64,000 nucleotides of DNA, from contig CAAGGG010000050.1 in assembly GCA_900769355.1 (NCBI GenBank), positions 19,807 through 83,806 on the forward strand, given 5' to 3'. The notes beneath the pieces are model-generated. The model saw only the letters and a list, made by a program, of their open reading frames with translations. It made no database searches and had not been told where the DNA came from. A program made the translations under genes and the position numbers. The DNA comes from Candidatus Gastranaerophilales bacterium (GTDB taxonomy: Bacteria; Cyanobacteriota; Vampirovibrionia; Gastranaerophilales; Gastranaerophilaceae). This document shows positions 33,366-42,688 of this stretch, in pieces (within the stretch, counting starts at the first letter, position 1; every line of letters starts with the position of its first letter).

Positions 33366-36300
33366 CTATTCCGCAATCAACACTCTATCTAAACAAGCCT
33401 TTGGTGAATACTGCCATTCACGGAAAGTTATTCGCTTAACCTTAAACCCAGAACGCTCAATAATAGCTTGCTTTTTCATGTTAGAAATATGAGATTTTGT
33501 CTTGTCCTCAACGCCGTCAATTTCGATAACAAATTTGTCATCTACAAGCAAATCTGCACTTAATCCTGCAATATCGGCACCTGCAACAACTCTATGGTCA
33601 AGTTCTCGAATTTTTTCGGCAACTTCACGCTCAAACGAGTTTTTGTAAATATTTTCGTCGATTTCACCTGAAAGCAAAGCTTGTTTTTTGTCTTGATAAT
33701 TTTGCATATAAGAAACATAATTTCTGAAATGCCCTTCCGGCAACTCTCTCGGGTTACGAGAAATGAAGTTGATAACCTTGTTTCGCCCACGTGTTATTGC
33801 AACGTTAAACAAGTTCGCTTTTTGCATAAACATCAAACTTTGTGTATAACTATTGTCCGCAACCGCCCACGAAATCATCATTATGTCACGTTCGTCACCT
33901 TGGAACGTATGTGCTGTACCGATTTCAATCTGATGTTTTTTAATCATATAATCAGACAAAACCTTAGAAACAGAAATTTTCAACTGCTCAACCTGAGCCC
34001 TGAACGGAGAAATAATTCCGACAGTAACAGGATTGTCAGGATTTTTGCGTTCGTCCTCAATGATTATTTCGTGTAATCGTTTTACCAACGCTTCAATTTC
34101 AGGCAAGTTACGAGTTGCGTCAAAATCAACCTTTCCGTCCATAACTTCAACGAGTTCAAGTACATTTTCATCAGGCTTGTCCTTACGCATTACACGAATT
34201 CTGTCATTGTAAAATTCATGGTTTGAGAAGTTAATAATCGGCGGAAGGCTTCTGAAATGTTCGTCCAACATAACCGAATTCATCGAATAGTAGTCGGCTA
34301 AATCAAACATTGAATTTGTCCTGAAACGCCACATCAATTGGTATTTATCAGGAATTCCGTATTGGCTCAAGAATGACTGTTCTTTTGCTTTTTCAAGGAA
34401 TGAAAGGTGTGGAAGTTGCTTGTCGTCACCCACGATTACCGCACGTTTTGCCCTGAATAAAATTGGGAAACAGCTTGCGATATCACATTGAGATGCCTCG
34501 TCAATTATCGCAACATCAAACATTCCCGGTTTTAACGGAAGTGAGTCCGATACGGCATAGGTTGTTACACACCAACAAGGGAAAGCTTCTAAAAGCGGTC
34601 TGAAATCTTCTTCTTCCAATATATTTGTTTGAAGTCGTTTTCGATTTGTAACGAGCGATTTTGCGTGAACCTTCAACCTTCTGCGCTTGTTTTCGTCACG
34701 TAAAAGTTCCTTCAAAGCCTCACGACGTTTGTTTTTCAAAATATTAGTCGCAAGAGTTTTTTGTTTACGCTTCATAGTCCTAATTTGTTCAGACAGCATG
34801 TGGAGATTGCCTGTTTTTTGAATATCGGCTTCTATCTTACGCAAAGCCCACTCCATATTGGCAAATTCAAGTTCCTGTTTAAGTCTGCCGATAGACTCGT
34901 AATTTACATCAAATTCTTTCAAATTCAAGATTTTTTTCAACTGTCCAAGACTTGTGAAATTGGCTATTTTAGAGATAAAACCAGCTTTTTCCATATTGTG
35001 TTCAAGCACTTTTATAATGCCTGAAATCATATCAATTTCGCCCTTTTTGATGGATTTTTTGATAAATTCACGTTTGCCTATAATTTTTTCCTGCTCTTCA
35101 ACTTCCAACAACTTGTCATGCCAGTTTCTTTCAAGTTTGATAATAGTTTCAGATTTGTTTTCCATATTTTTGAGCATGTCAAGATGGTCTTTCATATCTT
35201 TTGTATCGACAAGAAGAATATCTTCAACATCTTCATCAAGGTCAGAATTGTTCTGCGAAAGCAAGTTATTTAGCTCTTCGCTCAACTGTCTTTGGTAATT
35301 CAAACGCCCAGCACGAAGTGCCATGTGGCTTGCTCCAAGATCGTTTAAGCGTTCTGCAACAACATCAACCGCCTTGTCCATACGAGAAGCTACAAGAACT
35401 GTCTTGCCGTTTGCAACAAGGTGTGCAACAAGGTTTACGATAGTTTGAGACTTTCCTGTTCCCGGAGGTCCCTGAACCGCAACAAATTTGCTGTTATCAA
35501 TATTTTTTACAACTTGTAATTGGCTATCACTCAAAGATAACGGTGTAATCGGATAAAAATCCGTAATCTTGTTCATATCCTTCATCGGAACCGATTTTTC
35601 TTTGCTCTGAGAATATTCTTCGTTAATTATGCTCAAAGCAGTTTCTCGGTAGATGCCGGAAGGCTTTTCAGCGATTTGAGTCAACTCGTGCAAAACTCCG
35701 GCAGTAACAGACGGACGTTTCGTCAAAATTATTGCACTTTGCGGAGTTACAGCGATTTTTTCAAGCTTAACTTTCTGCTTAGCCTGCTCATTTTCTTCCT
35801 CTTCAATAATCTCATCTACATTGTCACCGTCGATTTTTTCTTTATAAAAATCTTTTGACTTAGAAACATTATCATCTTCCTTGTAGTCATCAACATTTGT
35901 GGCAATTTCGATTTCCGGAACAAGAGATTTCAGAGTAGTCAAGAAAATATCCAATTTTTCTTGTGTAATCGGCAAATCCGGCACTACATCAAGAATACCT
36001 TCCAACAACAAATCAACCTCGTCCTCGTCATCATTTTTTCGCATAAGAGCCGCAAGTGCACCTGTATTCAGCGACAAAACCTCATCTAGCGGAAAACAAT
36101 TGATATTCACGCCGTTTCTTTCAAGTTTGCACGGCATGTACAAAAGCGGAGTCAAAAATTCGTTCTGACGTTTGCTTTTCGAGCTTTTTCCAACCAAAAA
36201 AAGATAACCATAAATCAGGTATTTATCTTTTTGCCCCAAATCGCTCTGAATCATAAGTTCAGTCAATTTCGGGTCACTTCCCTCAAGAGAAATAAATTCC

Positions 36301-36488
36301 TGACCTGTTGAGAACAATTGTTCTTCGCCTTTCAAAAAAATCCACTTGTTATCCTTATCTCCCTTGAGATTGCGGAATGTAGAACTTTTAACCTCTTCTC
36401 GAACGCAATCGTGAAGATATTGGCTTAATTTTTTTATGAAACTGTTATTAAATGCTGAATTTATTGCTCTTGAAGCTTCTTGTAGCAT
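33366..36488 (-). CDS. Superfamily 1 helicase fused to a Vsr/MTES_1575-like nuclease domain
   Basis: A 1040-residue protein. After an N-terminal region of ~330 residues comes Walker A (GPPGTGKSQ, about 340), followed by a long helical insertion. Walker B is IIDEASQCDIA (about 658), then GDDKQLPH (about 685), HTFQGDERDIMM and NVAITRGRNKV, the UPF1/Dna2-like SF1B motif set. The last ~95 residues (EREVAEKI...LSADLLVDDKFVIEIDG...) match the small endonuclease-like domain often fused to such helicases. Several relatives are anti-phage proteins, but others may act in repair or RNA metabolism. No partner defence gene is adjacent. AAAGGAGAG lies upstream of the ATG. Confidence 0.88.
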   Translation of the reverse strand: MLQEASRAINSAFNNSFIKKLSQYLHDCVREEVKSSTFRNLKGDKDNKWIFLKGEEQLFSTGQEFISLEGSDPKLTELMIQSDLGQKDKYLIYGYLFLVGKSSKSKRQNEFLTPLLYMPCKLERNGVNINCFPLDEVLSLNTGALAALMRKNDDEDEVDLLLEGILDVVPDLPITQEKLDIFLTTLKSLVPEIEIATNVDDYKEDDNVSKSKDFYKEKIDGDNVDEIIEEEENEQAKQKVKLEKIAVTPQSAIILTKRPSVTAGVLHELTQIAEKPSGIYRETALSIINEEYSQSKEKSVPMKDMNKITDFYPITPLSLSDSQLQVVKNIDNSKFVAVQGPPGTGKSQTIVNLVAHLVANGKTVLVASRMDKAVDVVAERLNDLGASHMALRAGRLNYQRQLSEELNNLLSQNNSDLDEDVEDILLVDTKDMKDHLDMLKNMENKSETIIKLERNWHDKLLEVEEQEKIIGKREFIKKSIKKGEIDMISGIIKVLEHNMEKAGFISKIANFTSLGQLKKILNLKEFDVNYESIGRLKQELEFANMEWALRKIEADIQKTGNLHMLSEQIRTMKRKQKTLATNILKNKRREALKELLRDENKRRRLKVHAKSLVTNRKRLQTNILEEEDFRPLLEAFPCWCVTTYAVSDSLPLKPGMFDVAIIDEASQCDIASCFPILFRAKRAVIVGDDKQLPHLSFLEKAKEQSFLSQYGIPDKYQLMWRFRTNSMFDLADYYSMNSVMLDEHFRSLPPIINFSNHEFYNDRIRVMRKDKPDENVLELVEVMDGKVDFDATRNLPEIEALVKRLHEIIIEDERKNPDNPVTVGIISPFRAQVEQLKISVSKVLSDYMIKKHQIEIGTAHTFQGDERDIMMISWAVADNSYTQSLMFMQKANLFNVAITRGRNKVINFISRNPRELPEGHFRNYVSYMQNYQDKKQALLSGEIDENIYKNSFEREVAEKIRELDHRVVAGADIAGLSADLLVDDKFVIEIDGVEDKTKSHISNMKKQAIIERSGFKVKRITFREWQYSPKACLDRVLIAE

Positions 36489-36530
36489 AGCTTATGGCTC
36501 TCCTTTTGAGGTTGATTGTATTTAAATTTA

Positions 36531-36642
36531 GTGAGTGGTGAGTAGTGAATAGTGAGTAGTTCTTATAAGTACTATACGCTGTATTTTCAGAACAAAAAGA
36601 ACGAAATGAACTGTTCACTACTCACCACTCACTATTCACTTT
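36531..36642. repeat. Palindromic element of 7-base units (second copy)
   Basis: The left arm is GTGAGTG GTGAGTA GTGAATA GTGAGTA in register and the right arm its complements (TTCACTACTCACCACTCACT). It has the same design as the element at 21787-21899 with a different interior. It lies between the divergent helicase and cca genes. Confidence 0.8.
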
Positions 36643-36657
36643 TCTTCCATTTTACGC

Positions 36658-36663
36658 TAAAAT
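36658..36663 (+). promoter_or_regulatory. Leaderless -10 box of cca
   Basis: TAAAAT, 7 bases before the ATG at 36671. Confidence 0.55.
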
Positions 36664-36670
36664 AACCAAT

Positions 36671-37966
36671 ATGAACATCATCAAAATAAACGATAATTCA
36701 AATAAATTGTTTTATATCGGCGGAGTTGTACGTGATGAACTTCTCGGGCGAGAGTCGCTTGACGTGGATATTACGTATGTCGGAAACGCTATTGAATATT
36801 GCTCCAAATTTGGTGAAGTTGTTCAGGTTAATCCTGATTTCGGGACGGTTAAGGTTGCTATCCCCTCTCACCCGTCGCTCTGCGACACACACTCCCCCAT
36901 TGGGACGAGGGGTGAAGTCACTGTTGACTTTGCCTCAACACGTTCTGAAAGTTACCCTAAAAAAGGACATCTTCCAGTTGTTGAAAAAATCGGTTGTTCA
37001 TTAAAGGAAGATGTTATGCGTCGTGATTTTACTATTAATGCACTTGCAAAATCTGTTACGACTGGAGAAATCGTTGACTATGTCGGCGGTTTGGAAGATT
37101 TGAAAAATAAAAAACTTAGGGTTTTGCACGACGAAAGTTTTATTGATGACCCGACAAGAATTATTAGAGGGCTGAAATTTGCAACTCGCTTTGGTTTTGA
37201 ACTCGAAGAACATACAAAAAAACTTCAAGATGAATATTTGGCGAATATAAATTATGATATGAGCTATAAAAGGGTGAAAAAAGAATTGATTGAAACGTTT
37301 CAACCTTATTATACCCCTCACCCGTCCTACGGACACCCTGCTTGGTTGTTCGCGGTTAACGGGTCTACGGAATGCTCCGCCGGCTCCACGCCGACGTGTG
37401 CTTCCTCCGCCCTCAGCTCACAATCCGCTCTCCCCGTTGGGGCGAGGGGAGGAGTTACCTTTCAAAAATTTATCGACCAAAAAATCTACAAACTCGTCAC
37501 TCCGAACGATGTTAAAATACCAAAAGTCAATGTTGAAAATTTAGTTACAACATACTTAGCTGCCCAGCCGCCTAGTTGCTCAGCTGCCATCTGGCTGATT
37601 TACGTCGGAATTCTCGGCGATTTGTCACGACTTCCTTTGACAAAAATCGAACAGAAAATTTTGGACGATGTGCCAAAAGAGGTTTTGAAATCTGATTTTG
37701 AACTATACAAAACTTTCCAAAATACTAGAATAGAAACTGTTTTGCTCTATGCAATTACAAAAGACGAAACAGGCGCACGCCACTACCTTGACGATTTGCG
37801 CGAAATTAAACTTGATGTTACGGGAAAAGATTTACAAACTCTCGGAATTAAACCTTCTCCAAAATATCAGGTAATTTTTGATGAAGTTTTAAATGCCAAA
37901 TTGCAAAATCCTAAAATGACAAAAACTGATGAAATTGAAATCGCAAAAAAATATCTATCAGATTAA
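36671..37966 (+). CDS. cca: CCA tRNA nucleotidyltransferase / polyA polymerase family, with three in-frame repeat insertions
   Basis: Class II nucleotidyltransferase adding or repairing the tRNA 3' CCA. GGVVRDELLGRESLDVDITYVG (about 17-38) is the catalytic head, and DVMRRDFTINALA and DDPTRIIRGLKFATRFGFELEE the core motifs. Three stretches look foreign: residues about 64-83, 215-262 and 295-307, each encoded by palindromic or octamer repeat DNA. The reading frame survives all three. The insertions fall between recognisable core segments, so activity may be kept. A CCA versus polyA role cannot be told by eye. 431 residues. Confidence 0.88.
   Translation: MNIIKINDNSNKLFYIGGVVRDELLGRESLDVDITYVGNAIEYCSKFGEVVQVNPDFGTVKVAIPSHPSLCDTHSPIGTRGEVTVDFASTRSESYPKKGHLPVVEKIGCSLKEDVMRRDFTINALAKSVTTGEIVDYVGGLEDLKNKKLRVLHDESFIDDPTRIIRGLKFATRFGFELEEHTKKLQDEYLANINYDMSYKRVKKELIETFQPYYTPHPSYGHPAWLFAVNGSTECSAGSTPTCASSALSSQSALPVGARGGVTFQKFIDQKIYKLVTPNDVKIPKVNVENLVTTYLAAQPPSCSAAIWLIYVGILGDLSRLPLTKIEQKILDDVPKEVLKSDFELYKTFQNTRIETVLLYAITKDETGARHYLDDLREIKLDVTGKDLQTLGIKPSPKYQVIFDEVLNAKLQNPKMTKTDEIEIAKKYLSD
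36862..36918. repeat. Palindromic insertion 1 within cca
   Basis: CCCCTCTCACCCG at the left and GGGACGAGGGGTGA at the right form an imperfect inverted repeat. It encodes about 19 residues (PSHPSLCDTHSPIGTRG) between VAI and VTVDFAS of the enzyme core. Confidence 0.75.
37313..37456. repeat. Palindromic insertion 2 within cca
   Basis: Begins ACCCCTCACCCGTCC and ends CCCCGTTGGGGCGAGGGGAG, the same family as insertion 1 but ~145 bases. It encodes a low-complexity Ser/Ala/Pro stretch and is GC-richer than the gene around it. Confidence 0.8.
37555..37590. repeat. Octamer insertion 3 within cca
   Basis: CTTAGCTG CCCAGCCG CCTAGTTG CTCAGCTG CC: four octamers of the CYTANNNN type in register, encoding LAAQPPSCSAA. 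Similar runs occur in intergenic space at 15460 and 24420. Confidence 0.7.
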
Positions 37967-37972
37967 TAAATT

Positions 37973-38515
37973 TTACGCAAACCACTTTATCAATGGGCGA
38001 ATTTCGCCAAGTTCCAAGTTATAAAGTTGCGCCTCATCGCTTTTCAAAATAGAATCTATTCTCAACCGCTCTTTTATCGGGTTTTCCAAGAAAACTTCCC
38101 CTGTTTCTCGGTCAAAAACTGTTGCATAATTCAACCCCTTATTCACGCAATATGGTAAACGTATTCTGTTTTCACCCTCGTCATACCAAGCAAGTCCGTG
38201 AGTTCGGCAGACAATTCCGCGGTACTTATAAAGACAACACATTTTGTTAATCAAAAACGGACACTTGTACATTTTTGGTTTTTCTGCCACAAGGTGTTTG
38301 ATTTCTTCCTTAATTTTGTGCTTTATATCAAATGGCAAATTTACAAATCCTGACATCAAATATTCCAACTCTAGTCTTGAAAAAGGATATTCTCCAACCT
38401 CACAACACGCAGAACAAGCGGGTTTACACTTGATAAACTCGCATTGTTCTTCAAAATATTTGTCAAGTTTTGGATCCAAAACTTCGTCTAAAAATTTTTC
38501 ATATCTTTTTAGCAT
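37973..38515 (-). CDS. YkgJ-type cysteine-cluster protein
   Basis: A 180-residue protein with CKPACSACCEVGEYPFSRLE near the N terminus and further cysteines in YKCPFLINKMCCLYKYRGIVCRTHG. This is the zinc/iron-chelating cluster family (YkgJ/UPF0153), whose function is not established. Its ATG overlaps the stop of the upstream membrane glycosyltransferase gene by one base (TAATG), so the two are translated together. It converges on cca with a 6-base gap. Confidence 0.9.
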   Translation of the reverse strand: MLKRYEKFLDEVLDPKLDKYFEEQCEFIKCKPACSACCEVGEYPFSRLELEYLMSGFVNLPFDIKHKIKEEIKHLVAEKPKMYKCPFLINKMCCLYKYRGIVCRTHGLAWYDEGENRIRLPYCVNKGLNYATVFDRETGEVFLENPIKERLRIDSILKSDEAQLYNLELGEIRPLIKWFA

Positions 38516-40209
38516 TAATGAACCTTAACTAAAAGATGTTTTCTACCCTCTTGAATTATATCAAAATCCAAGACTTCATCAATCTTTTGTGCCTGTTTTT
38601 TACGAATAATCACGTAAACATTTTCATCGTCCAAAACATGCCCAAGCCTGCCCATTTCATCTTCATCACCAAGGGAAATAAACAAAACATCGCGGTTCTT
38701 CATATTAGTTGGAACTCCGTAGTAATAAAGCACTGAGTACTTTCTCTCGTCATTTAGGACAACAATTTTTTTGCCGTTTTCATGCGAAAATTTTGCAAAT
38801 TTCATCAAGTCATTTTGCCCAAATTCATAATCCATATTGTAAAACAGTTTTGTTCCAAATGCTGATGTGACAAGGATAAACAATACATAAGCCACAAAAA
38901 CACCTTTGGGAGATTTTTTTATTGCACACAAAATACTTGAAATTCCAAAAATTAAAACAAGCGCAATACTGAACCATTTTATGATAAGCAAATCAGAATA
39001 AGTTTGTGCAGGCAATACAAATTGCGCAAAACAAGTCAAAATTCCCGCCAATACACAAATTCCGCCCAAGATGTAAACAGAAATATTGATTGATTTTTTG
39101 TACTTATCATTGAAAATATAATCTTCCCAAACAAAGCCCAAAATGCAAGCTGTAAAAAAGTATACAGGCAAAATATATGTAATCAATTTTGTACTAGATG
39201 ATGAGAAGAACAACATAGTGACAAAAAACGCGATTACATTGAACATCAAATATTTTTGAGAATTTGAAAGCTCTGCAACATAAAATTTCTTGATTGAAAA
39301 ATCTTTAAATGATATTGATTTAATTTTTTCAATTCCGACGGCAATGGCTGAAAAAATCCAAGGAACAAGTCCCCACAAAACAGTCAAAATATAGAAATAG
39401 AACGGCTGTTTACGGTTGATTTCATTTGAATTCAAAAATCTCTCAATATGATGTTTGATTATGTATTCGTGGAAAAACAGTGGGTCGTGAATTTTGAACA
39501 TAATCAAATGCCAAGGAAGAATAATCAAAAAGAATAACAAAAATCCGACCACAAAATATTGCGGTTTGAAAATTTGTTTGAAAGTTTTGTTCGCAATTGT
39601 TACGAAAAACATTACGGCAAACGGAACAACAAACCCTGGAATTCCTTTTGCCATAACTGCAAGCCCTGAAAAAATGTAGAACAACCACCACATATATTTT
39701 TTATTTTTATCCCGAACAAATTGAGTCAAAAAACCGAACATTACGGAAAACCCGACACAAGTTGTTACAACGATATCAAGAATTGCAAATTTTGCCAAAA
39801 TGACAAACTCCAAAGTTGTTGCAAGAATTAAGGCTGAAATTACGCCATATCGACGTGATACGACTTTCTTACCTGTAAAATACACTAGCAATGTCGAAAG
39901 TGTTCCGTACAACGCAACTGGAAAACGTGCCGTAAATTCTGTGACTTTTCCAAAAATTGCAAAAGACAAGCATTCACCCCAAAAATAAAGTGGCGGTTTT
40001 TCAAAAAAGAAATCACCATTCAAATACAAAGTCAAAAAGTCCTTGCAATGAAACATTTCACGCGCCATTGAAACATATCGAGTTTCGTCAACGTCCATCA
40101 ACGGATAGTTTCCAATATTAAAAAAGAATATAAAATAACACAGCAAAAGCAGTCCTAAAAACGTGAACAAGTCGCTGTGTTTTTTTACAAAGTCAAAAAT
40201 TTTTTCCAT
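38515..40209 (-). CDS. ArnT/PMT-family membrane glycosyltransferase
   Basis: A 564-residue GT-C protein with about 12 transmembrane helices. The first external loop has NYPLMDVDETRYVSMAREMF, holding the catalytic-type acidic DE pair, and the second FFFEKPPLYFWG, both typical of ArnT-like enzymes that use undecaprenyl-phosphate sugars. A ~110-residue soluble C-terminal domain follows (from NDLMKFAKFSHENG). Likely role: adding a sugar to an envelope glycolipid. An AGGAGAACGT-like site precedes the ATG. First gene of a two-gene unit with the YkgJ-type protein. Confidence 0.88.
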   Translation of the reverse strand: MEKIFDFVKKHSDLFTFLGLLLLCYFIFFFNIGNYPLMDVDETRYVSMAREMFHCKDFLTLYLNGDFFFEKPPLYFWGECLSFAIFGKVTEFTARFPVALYGTLSTLLVYFTGKKVVSRRYGVISALILATTLEFVILAKFAILDIVVTTCVGFSVMFGFLTQFVRDKNKKYMWWLFYIFSGLAVMAKGIPGFVVPFAVMFFVTIANKTFKQIFKPQYFVVGFLLFFLIILPWHLIMFKIHDPLFFHEYIIKHHIERFLNSNEINRKQPFYFYILTVLWGLVPWIFSAIAVGIEKIKSISFKDFSIKKFYVAELSNSQKYLMFNVIAFFVTMLFFSSSSTKLITYILPVYFFTACILGFVWEDYIFNDKYKKSINISVYILGGICVLAGILTCFAQFVLPAQTYSDLLIIKWFSIALVLIFGISSILCAIKKSPKGVFVAYVLFILVTSAFGTKLFYNMDYEFGQNDLMKFAKFSHENGKKIVVLNDERKYSVLYYYGVPTNMKNRDVLFISLGDEDEMGRLGHVLDDENVYVIIRKKQAQKIDEVLDFDIIQEGRKHLLVKVH

Positions 40210-40367
40210 TACGTTCTCCTTAATTCAACTGGAATATTTTACCATAAATATTGTTAGATGTTGGTTAGTAATTAAAAATAGAAACATTTCTCATCATTCT
40301 GATAATTAAGTGCTACGCACGCAGGCCAGTACAGCCAAACAACCAAGACGCTTTATTTCTTTTATGC

Positions 40368-40373
40368 TATAAT
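40368..40373 (+). promoter_or_regulatory. Leaderless -10 box of ruvC
   Basis: Extended perfect box TGC-TATAAT, 6 bases before the ATG at 40380. Confidence 0.75.
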
Positions 40374-40379
40374 CTGACC

Positions 40380-40856
40380 ATGAAGATTTTAGGCATAGAC
40401 CCTGGGATTGGAATAGTTGGATATTCGCTAATTGATTTTGATGGCGAAAATTCTGTTCTGCTTCATTCCGGTTCCATTCAGACCCAAAAAAATTCCAAAG
40501 AAACAACAAGACTTCTCGAGATTTGGGAAGATATGAACACAATTATTGATATGTACAAACCTGATTGTGCTGCAATTGAAAAACTGTTTTTCTTTCGGAA
40601 CCACACAACTGTCATGCCTGTCGCACATGCAAGAGGGGTGATTTTGACAGCTTTAGAAAAATTTAAAGTTCCGATTTATGAATACACTCCAATGGAAGTC
40701 AAGCAGGTTTTGACAGGATACGGAAGAGCTGATAAAAAAGAGGTTGAACAAATGGTTAAACTTTCTCTGGGCGTGGAAAACCTTCCGAAACTAGATGACA
40801 CAGTTGACTCAATCGCCATTGCAATTTGCCATACCCGTTCAGTTGTGCTAAGATAA
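40380..40856 (+). CDS. ruvC: Holliday junction endonuclease RuvC
   Basis: Resolves Holliday junctions with RuvAB. The 158 residues keep the RNase H-like catalytic acids: Asp7 (GIDPGIG), Glu67 (AAIEKLFFFRN), Asp139/140 and Asp143 (LDDTVDSIAIAICH). First gene of an apparent operon with a membrane protein (5-base gap) and mtnA. Leaderless start. Confidence 0.96.
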   Translation: MKILGIDPGIGIVGYSLIDFDGENSVLLHSGSIQTQKNSKETTRLLEIWEDMNTIIDMYKPDCAAIEKLFFFRNHTTVMPVAHARGVILTALEKFKVPIYEYTPMEVKQVLTGYGRADKKEVEQMVKLSLGVENLPKLDDTVDSIAIAICHTRSVVLR

Positions 40857-40861
40857 TTCTT

Positions 40862-41320
40862 ATGAACATAAACTTTATTTTACTTAGACAAATTGCTATT
40901 TTAAGCGCATTTTTCGGCGCAATTTTAGGTGCGATTACGTTAATTCCATATTTAGGAATTTTATCTTTTATCTTTTTAATTTGTTTTATTGCACCGCTTG
41001 TAATTTGGCTATTGGTAAAATATAACTGTTTGTCGCTCGACTCAATGAAAGACAGCATTATAACAGGTGCAATCGCAGGATTTGTGTCATATTTAGGATT
41101 TTCAATAATCTATGTTCCAATATCCGTAATTTTAATGAAACTTTTTCATATTGCAGCAAATGTTGGCGTCGGATTTATGCTTGGAAACGCAACTTTCTTT
41201 TTGTTGGTTGTAATTTCATTGTTTATGGGTGTATTGTCAGCAACAGTAAACGCTTTCACAGGTTTTTTAACATTTTATGTAATAGATTTTATTAATTCAA
41301 TAGAAAAAAGGAAAAAATAA
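40862..41320 (+). CDS. Small polytopic membrane protein
   Basis: A 152-residue protein with four hydrophobic segments and Gly/Ala-rich helices (ILSAFFGAILGAITLIPYLG, SIITGAIAGFVSYLGF). No family recognised. The ATG at 40862 lies 5 bases after the ruvC stop; the longer ORF would overlap ruvC. Its stop overlaps the mtnA ATG by one base (TAATG). Confidence 0.8.
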   Translation: MNINFILLRQIAILSAFFGAILGAITLIPYLGILSFIFLICFIAPLVIWLLVKYNCLSLDSMKDSIITGAIAGFVSYLGFSIIYVPISVILMKLFHIAANVGVGFMLGNATFFLLVVISLFMGVLSATVNAFTGFLTFYVIDFINSIEKRKK

Positions 41321-42381
41321 TGGCAGAATTTCATTCAAAAATAAAAACAATAGAGTGGGTAGATAATTATTCAAAAATGGTAGATCAGACTGTTTTACCG
41401 TACGAATTTAAGTATGTAAATATTACAACTGGACAAGGCATGTTTGACGCTATTAAAACTATGATTGTGCGTGGAGCTCCTGCAATTGGAGTTGCCGGTG
41501 CTCATGGTGTTGTTCTTTATGCACAAGAATTGGCTAAACAAAATTTTGCACGAGAAGAATTTGTAAAACAATTATTAGAAAAAGCTGATTACATGGCAAC
41601 TTCTCGCCCAACAGCGGTTAATTTAATGTGGGCTTGCGAAAAACAAAAGGAAATTATTAAAAATTCAAAATCTGATATCAATGGAATTGTGGAAGAATTG
41701 AAACAAAACGCAATCAGACTTGAAAATGAAGATATTGCAATTAATAAAAAAATCGGAGATTACGGAGCCGAAGTTGTTCCAAAAGGAGCAACGATTTTGA
41801 CTCACTGCAATGCCGGCGGACTTGCGACAGTAGGTTATGGAACAGCATTAGGCGTTGTACGTTCAGCATTCGCAAACGACCCGACAATTCAGGTTTTTGC
41901 AGACGAAACTCGTCCTCGCCAACAAGGTGCAAGAATTACGACATTTGAGCTTACAATGGACGGAATTCCGACAACTTTGATTACTGACGGAATGTGCTCA
42001 TATTTTATGAAAAAAGGAATGATTGATATGGTTGTTGTTGGCGCAGATAGAATTGCCGCAAACGGTGATACTGCAAACAAAATCGGAACTTATACAGTTG
42101 CGATTGCCGCAAAATATCACAATGTACCTTTCTATATTGCAGCACCTTTGTCAACAATTGACACAAGCATAAAAACAGGTGACGAAATAGTAATTGAAGA
42201 ACGTTCACACGAAGAAGTTACACATATCAATGGTAAAATCATTTGTGCACCTGACGTAAAAGTAATCAACCCAGGGTTTGACGTAACTCCGCACGAGCTA
42301 ATCGCCGGAATTATTACAGAAAAAGGAATTTTAAGACCAGATTATAATAAGTCAATTGCTGAAGCGTTTAAAAAGGCATAG
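41320..42381 (+). CDS. mtnA: S-methyl-5-thioribose-1-phosphate isomerase
   Basis: Aldose-ketose isomerase of the methionine salvage pathway, in the eIF2B-like fold (353 residues). The motifs RGAPAIGVAGAHG, ILTHCNAGGLAT with the catalytic-type cysteine, and VVVGADRIAANGDTANKIGTY with the catalytic aspartate are all present. It is coupled to the membrane-protein gene by TAATG. The remaining salvage genes are not in the window; in some bacteria the enzyme serves a 5'-deoxyadenosine route instead. Confidence 0.95.
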   Translation: MAEFHSKIKTIEWVDNYSKMVDQTVLPYEFKYVNITTGQGMFDAIKTMIVRGAPAIGVAGAHGVVLYAQELAKQNFAREEFVKQLLEKADYMATSRPTAVNLMWACEKQKEIIKNSKSDINGIVEELKQNAIRLENEDIAINKKIGDYGAEVVPKGATILTHCNAGGLATVGYGTALGVVRSAFANDPTIQVFADETRPRQQGARITTFELTMDGIPTTLITDGMCSYFMKKGMIDMVVVGADRIAANGDTANKIGTYTVAIAAKYHNVPFYIAAPLSTIDTSIKTGDEIVIEERSHEEVTHINGKIICAPDVKVINPGFDVTPHELIAGIITEKGILRPDYNKSIAEAFKKA

Positions 42382-42688
42382 GTACAAAGATACACAGAGA
42401 CGAAGTGTTACAAAAACAGCTAAGCGAAACTGTCACTCCGGACTGCGATCCGGAGTCTAGAATAGGTGAATAAGTTCGTTACGGGAAAGTTGTTATTGTT
42501 TTTGTGAAAGATGATTGGATTAATATTAACTGAATTCTTTCGGTTCAGTAGAACCTCAGAATTGTATGTGTTAAGTAATTCTGCTATGTAGCCCTACTTT
42601 AAAACTGTTTCGGACTTATCGCCTTATCGTCTTAACGTCTATTGTTTATGAAACGACCTTAGTGCCTTAGTAATCTAATAACTTGGCT
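42382..42688. repeat. Repeat-rich gap between mtnA and the FtsL-like gene
   Basis: Contains CAGCTAAG units, the CTCCGGA / TCCGGAG hairpin near 42435 and octamers with TGAATAAG. Further hairpins are CTGAA / TTCAG (about 42530) and CAGAATT / AATTCTG (about 42555-42585), followed by a CTTATCGC CTTATCGT CTTAACGT run. Lies between convergent genes. Confidence 0.65.

Noticed and set aside
35201..35443. 80-codon ORF within the helicase gene
   Set aside because: Opposite-strand shadow with no initiation signals.
40306..40542. 78-codon minus-strand ORF over the ruvC start
   Set aside because: Antisense to the ruvC N terminus and starts within it; no signals of its own.
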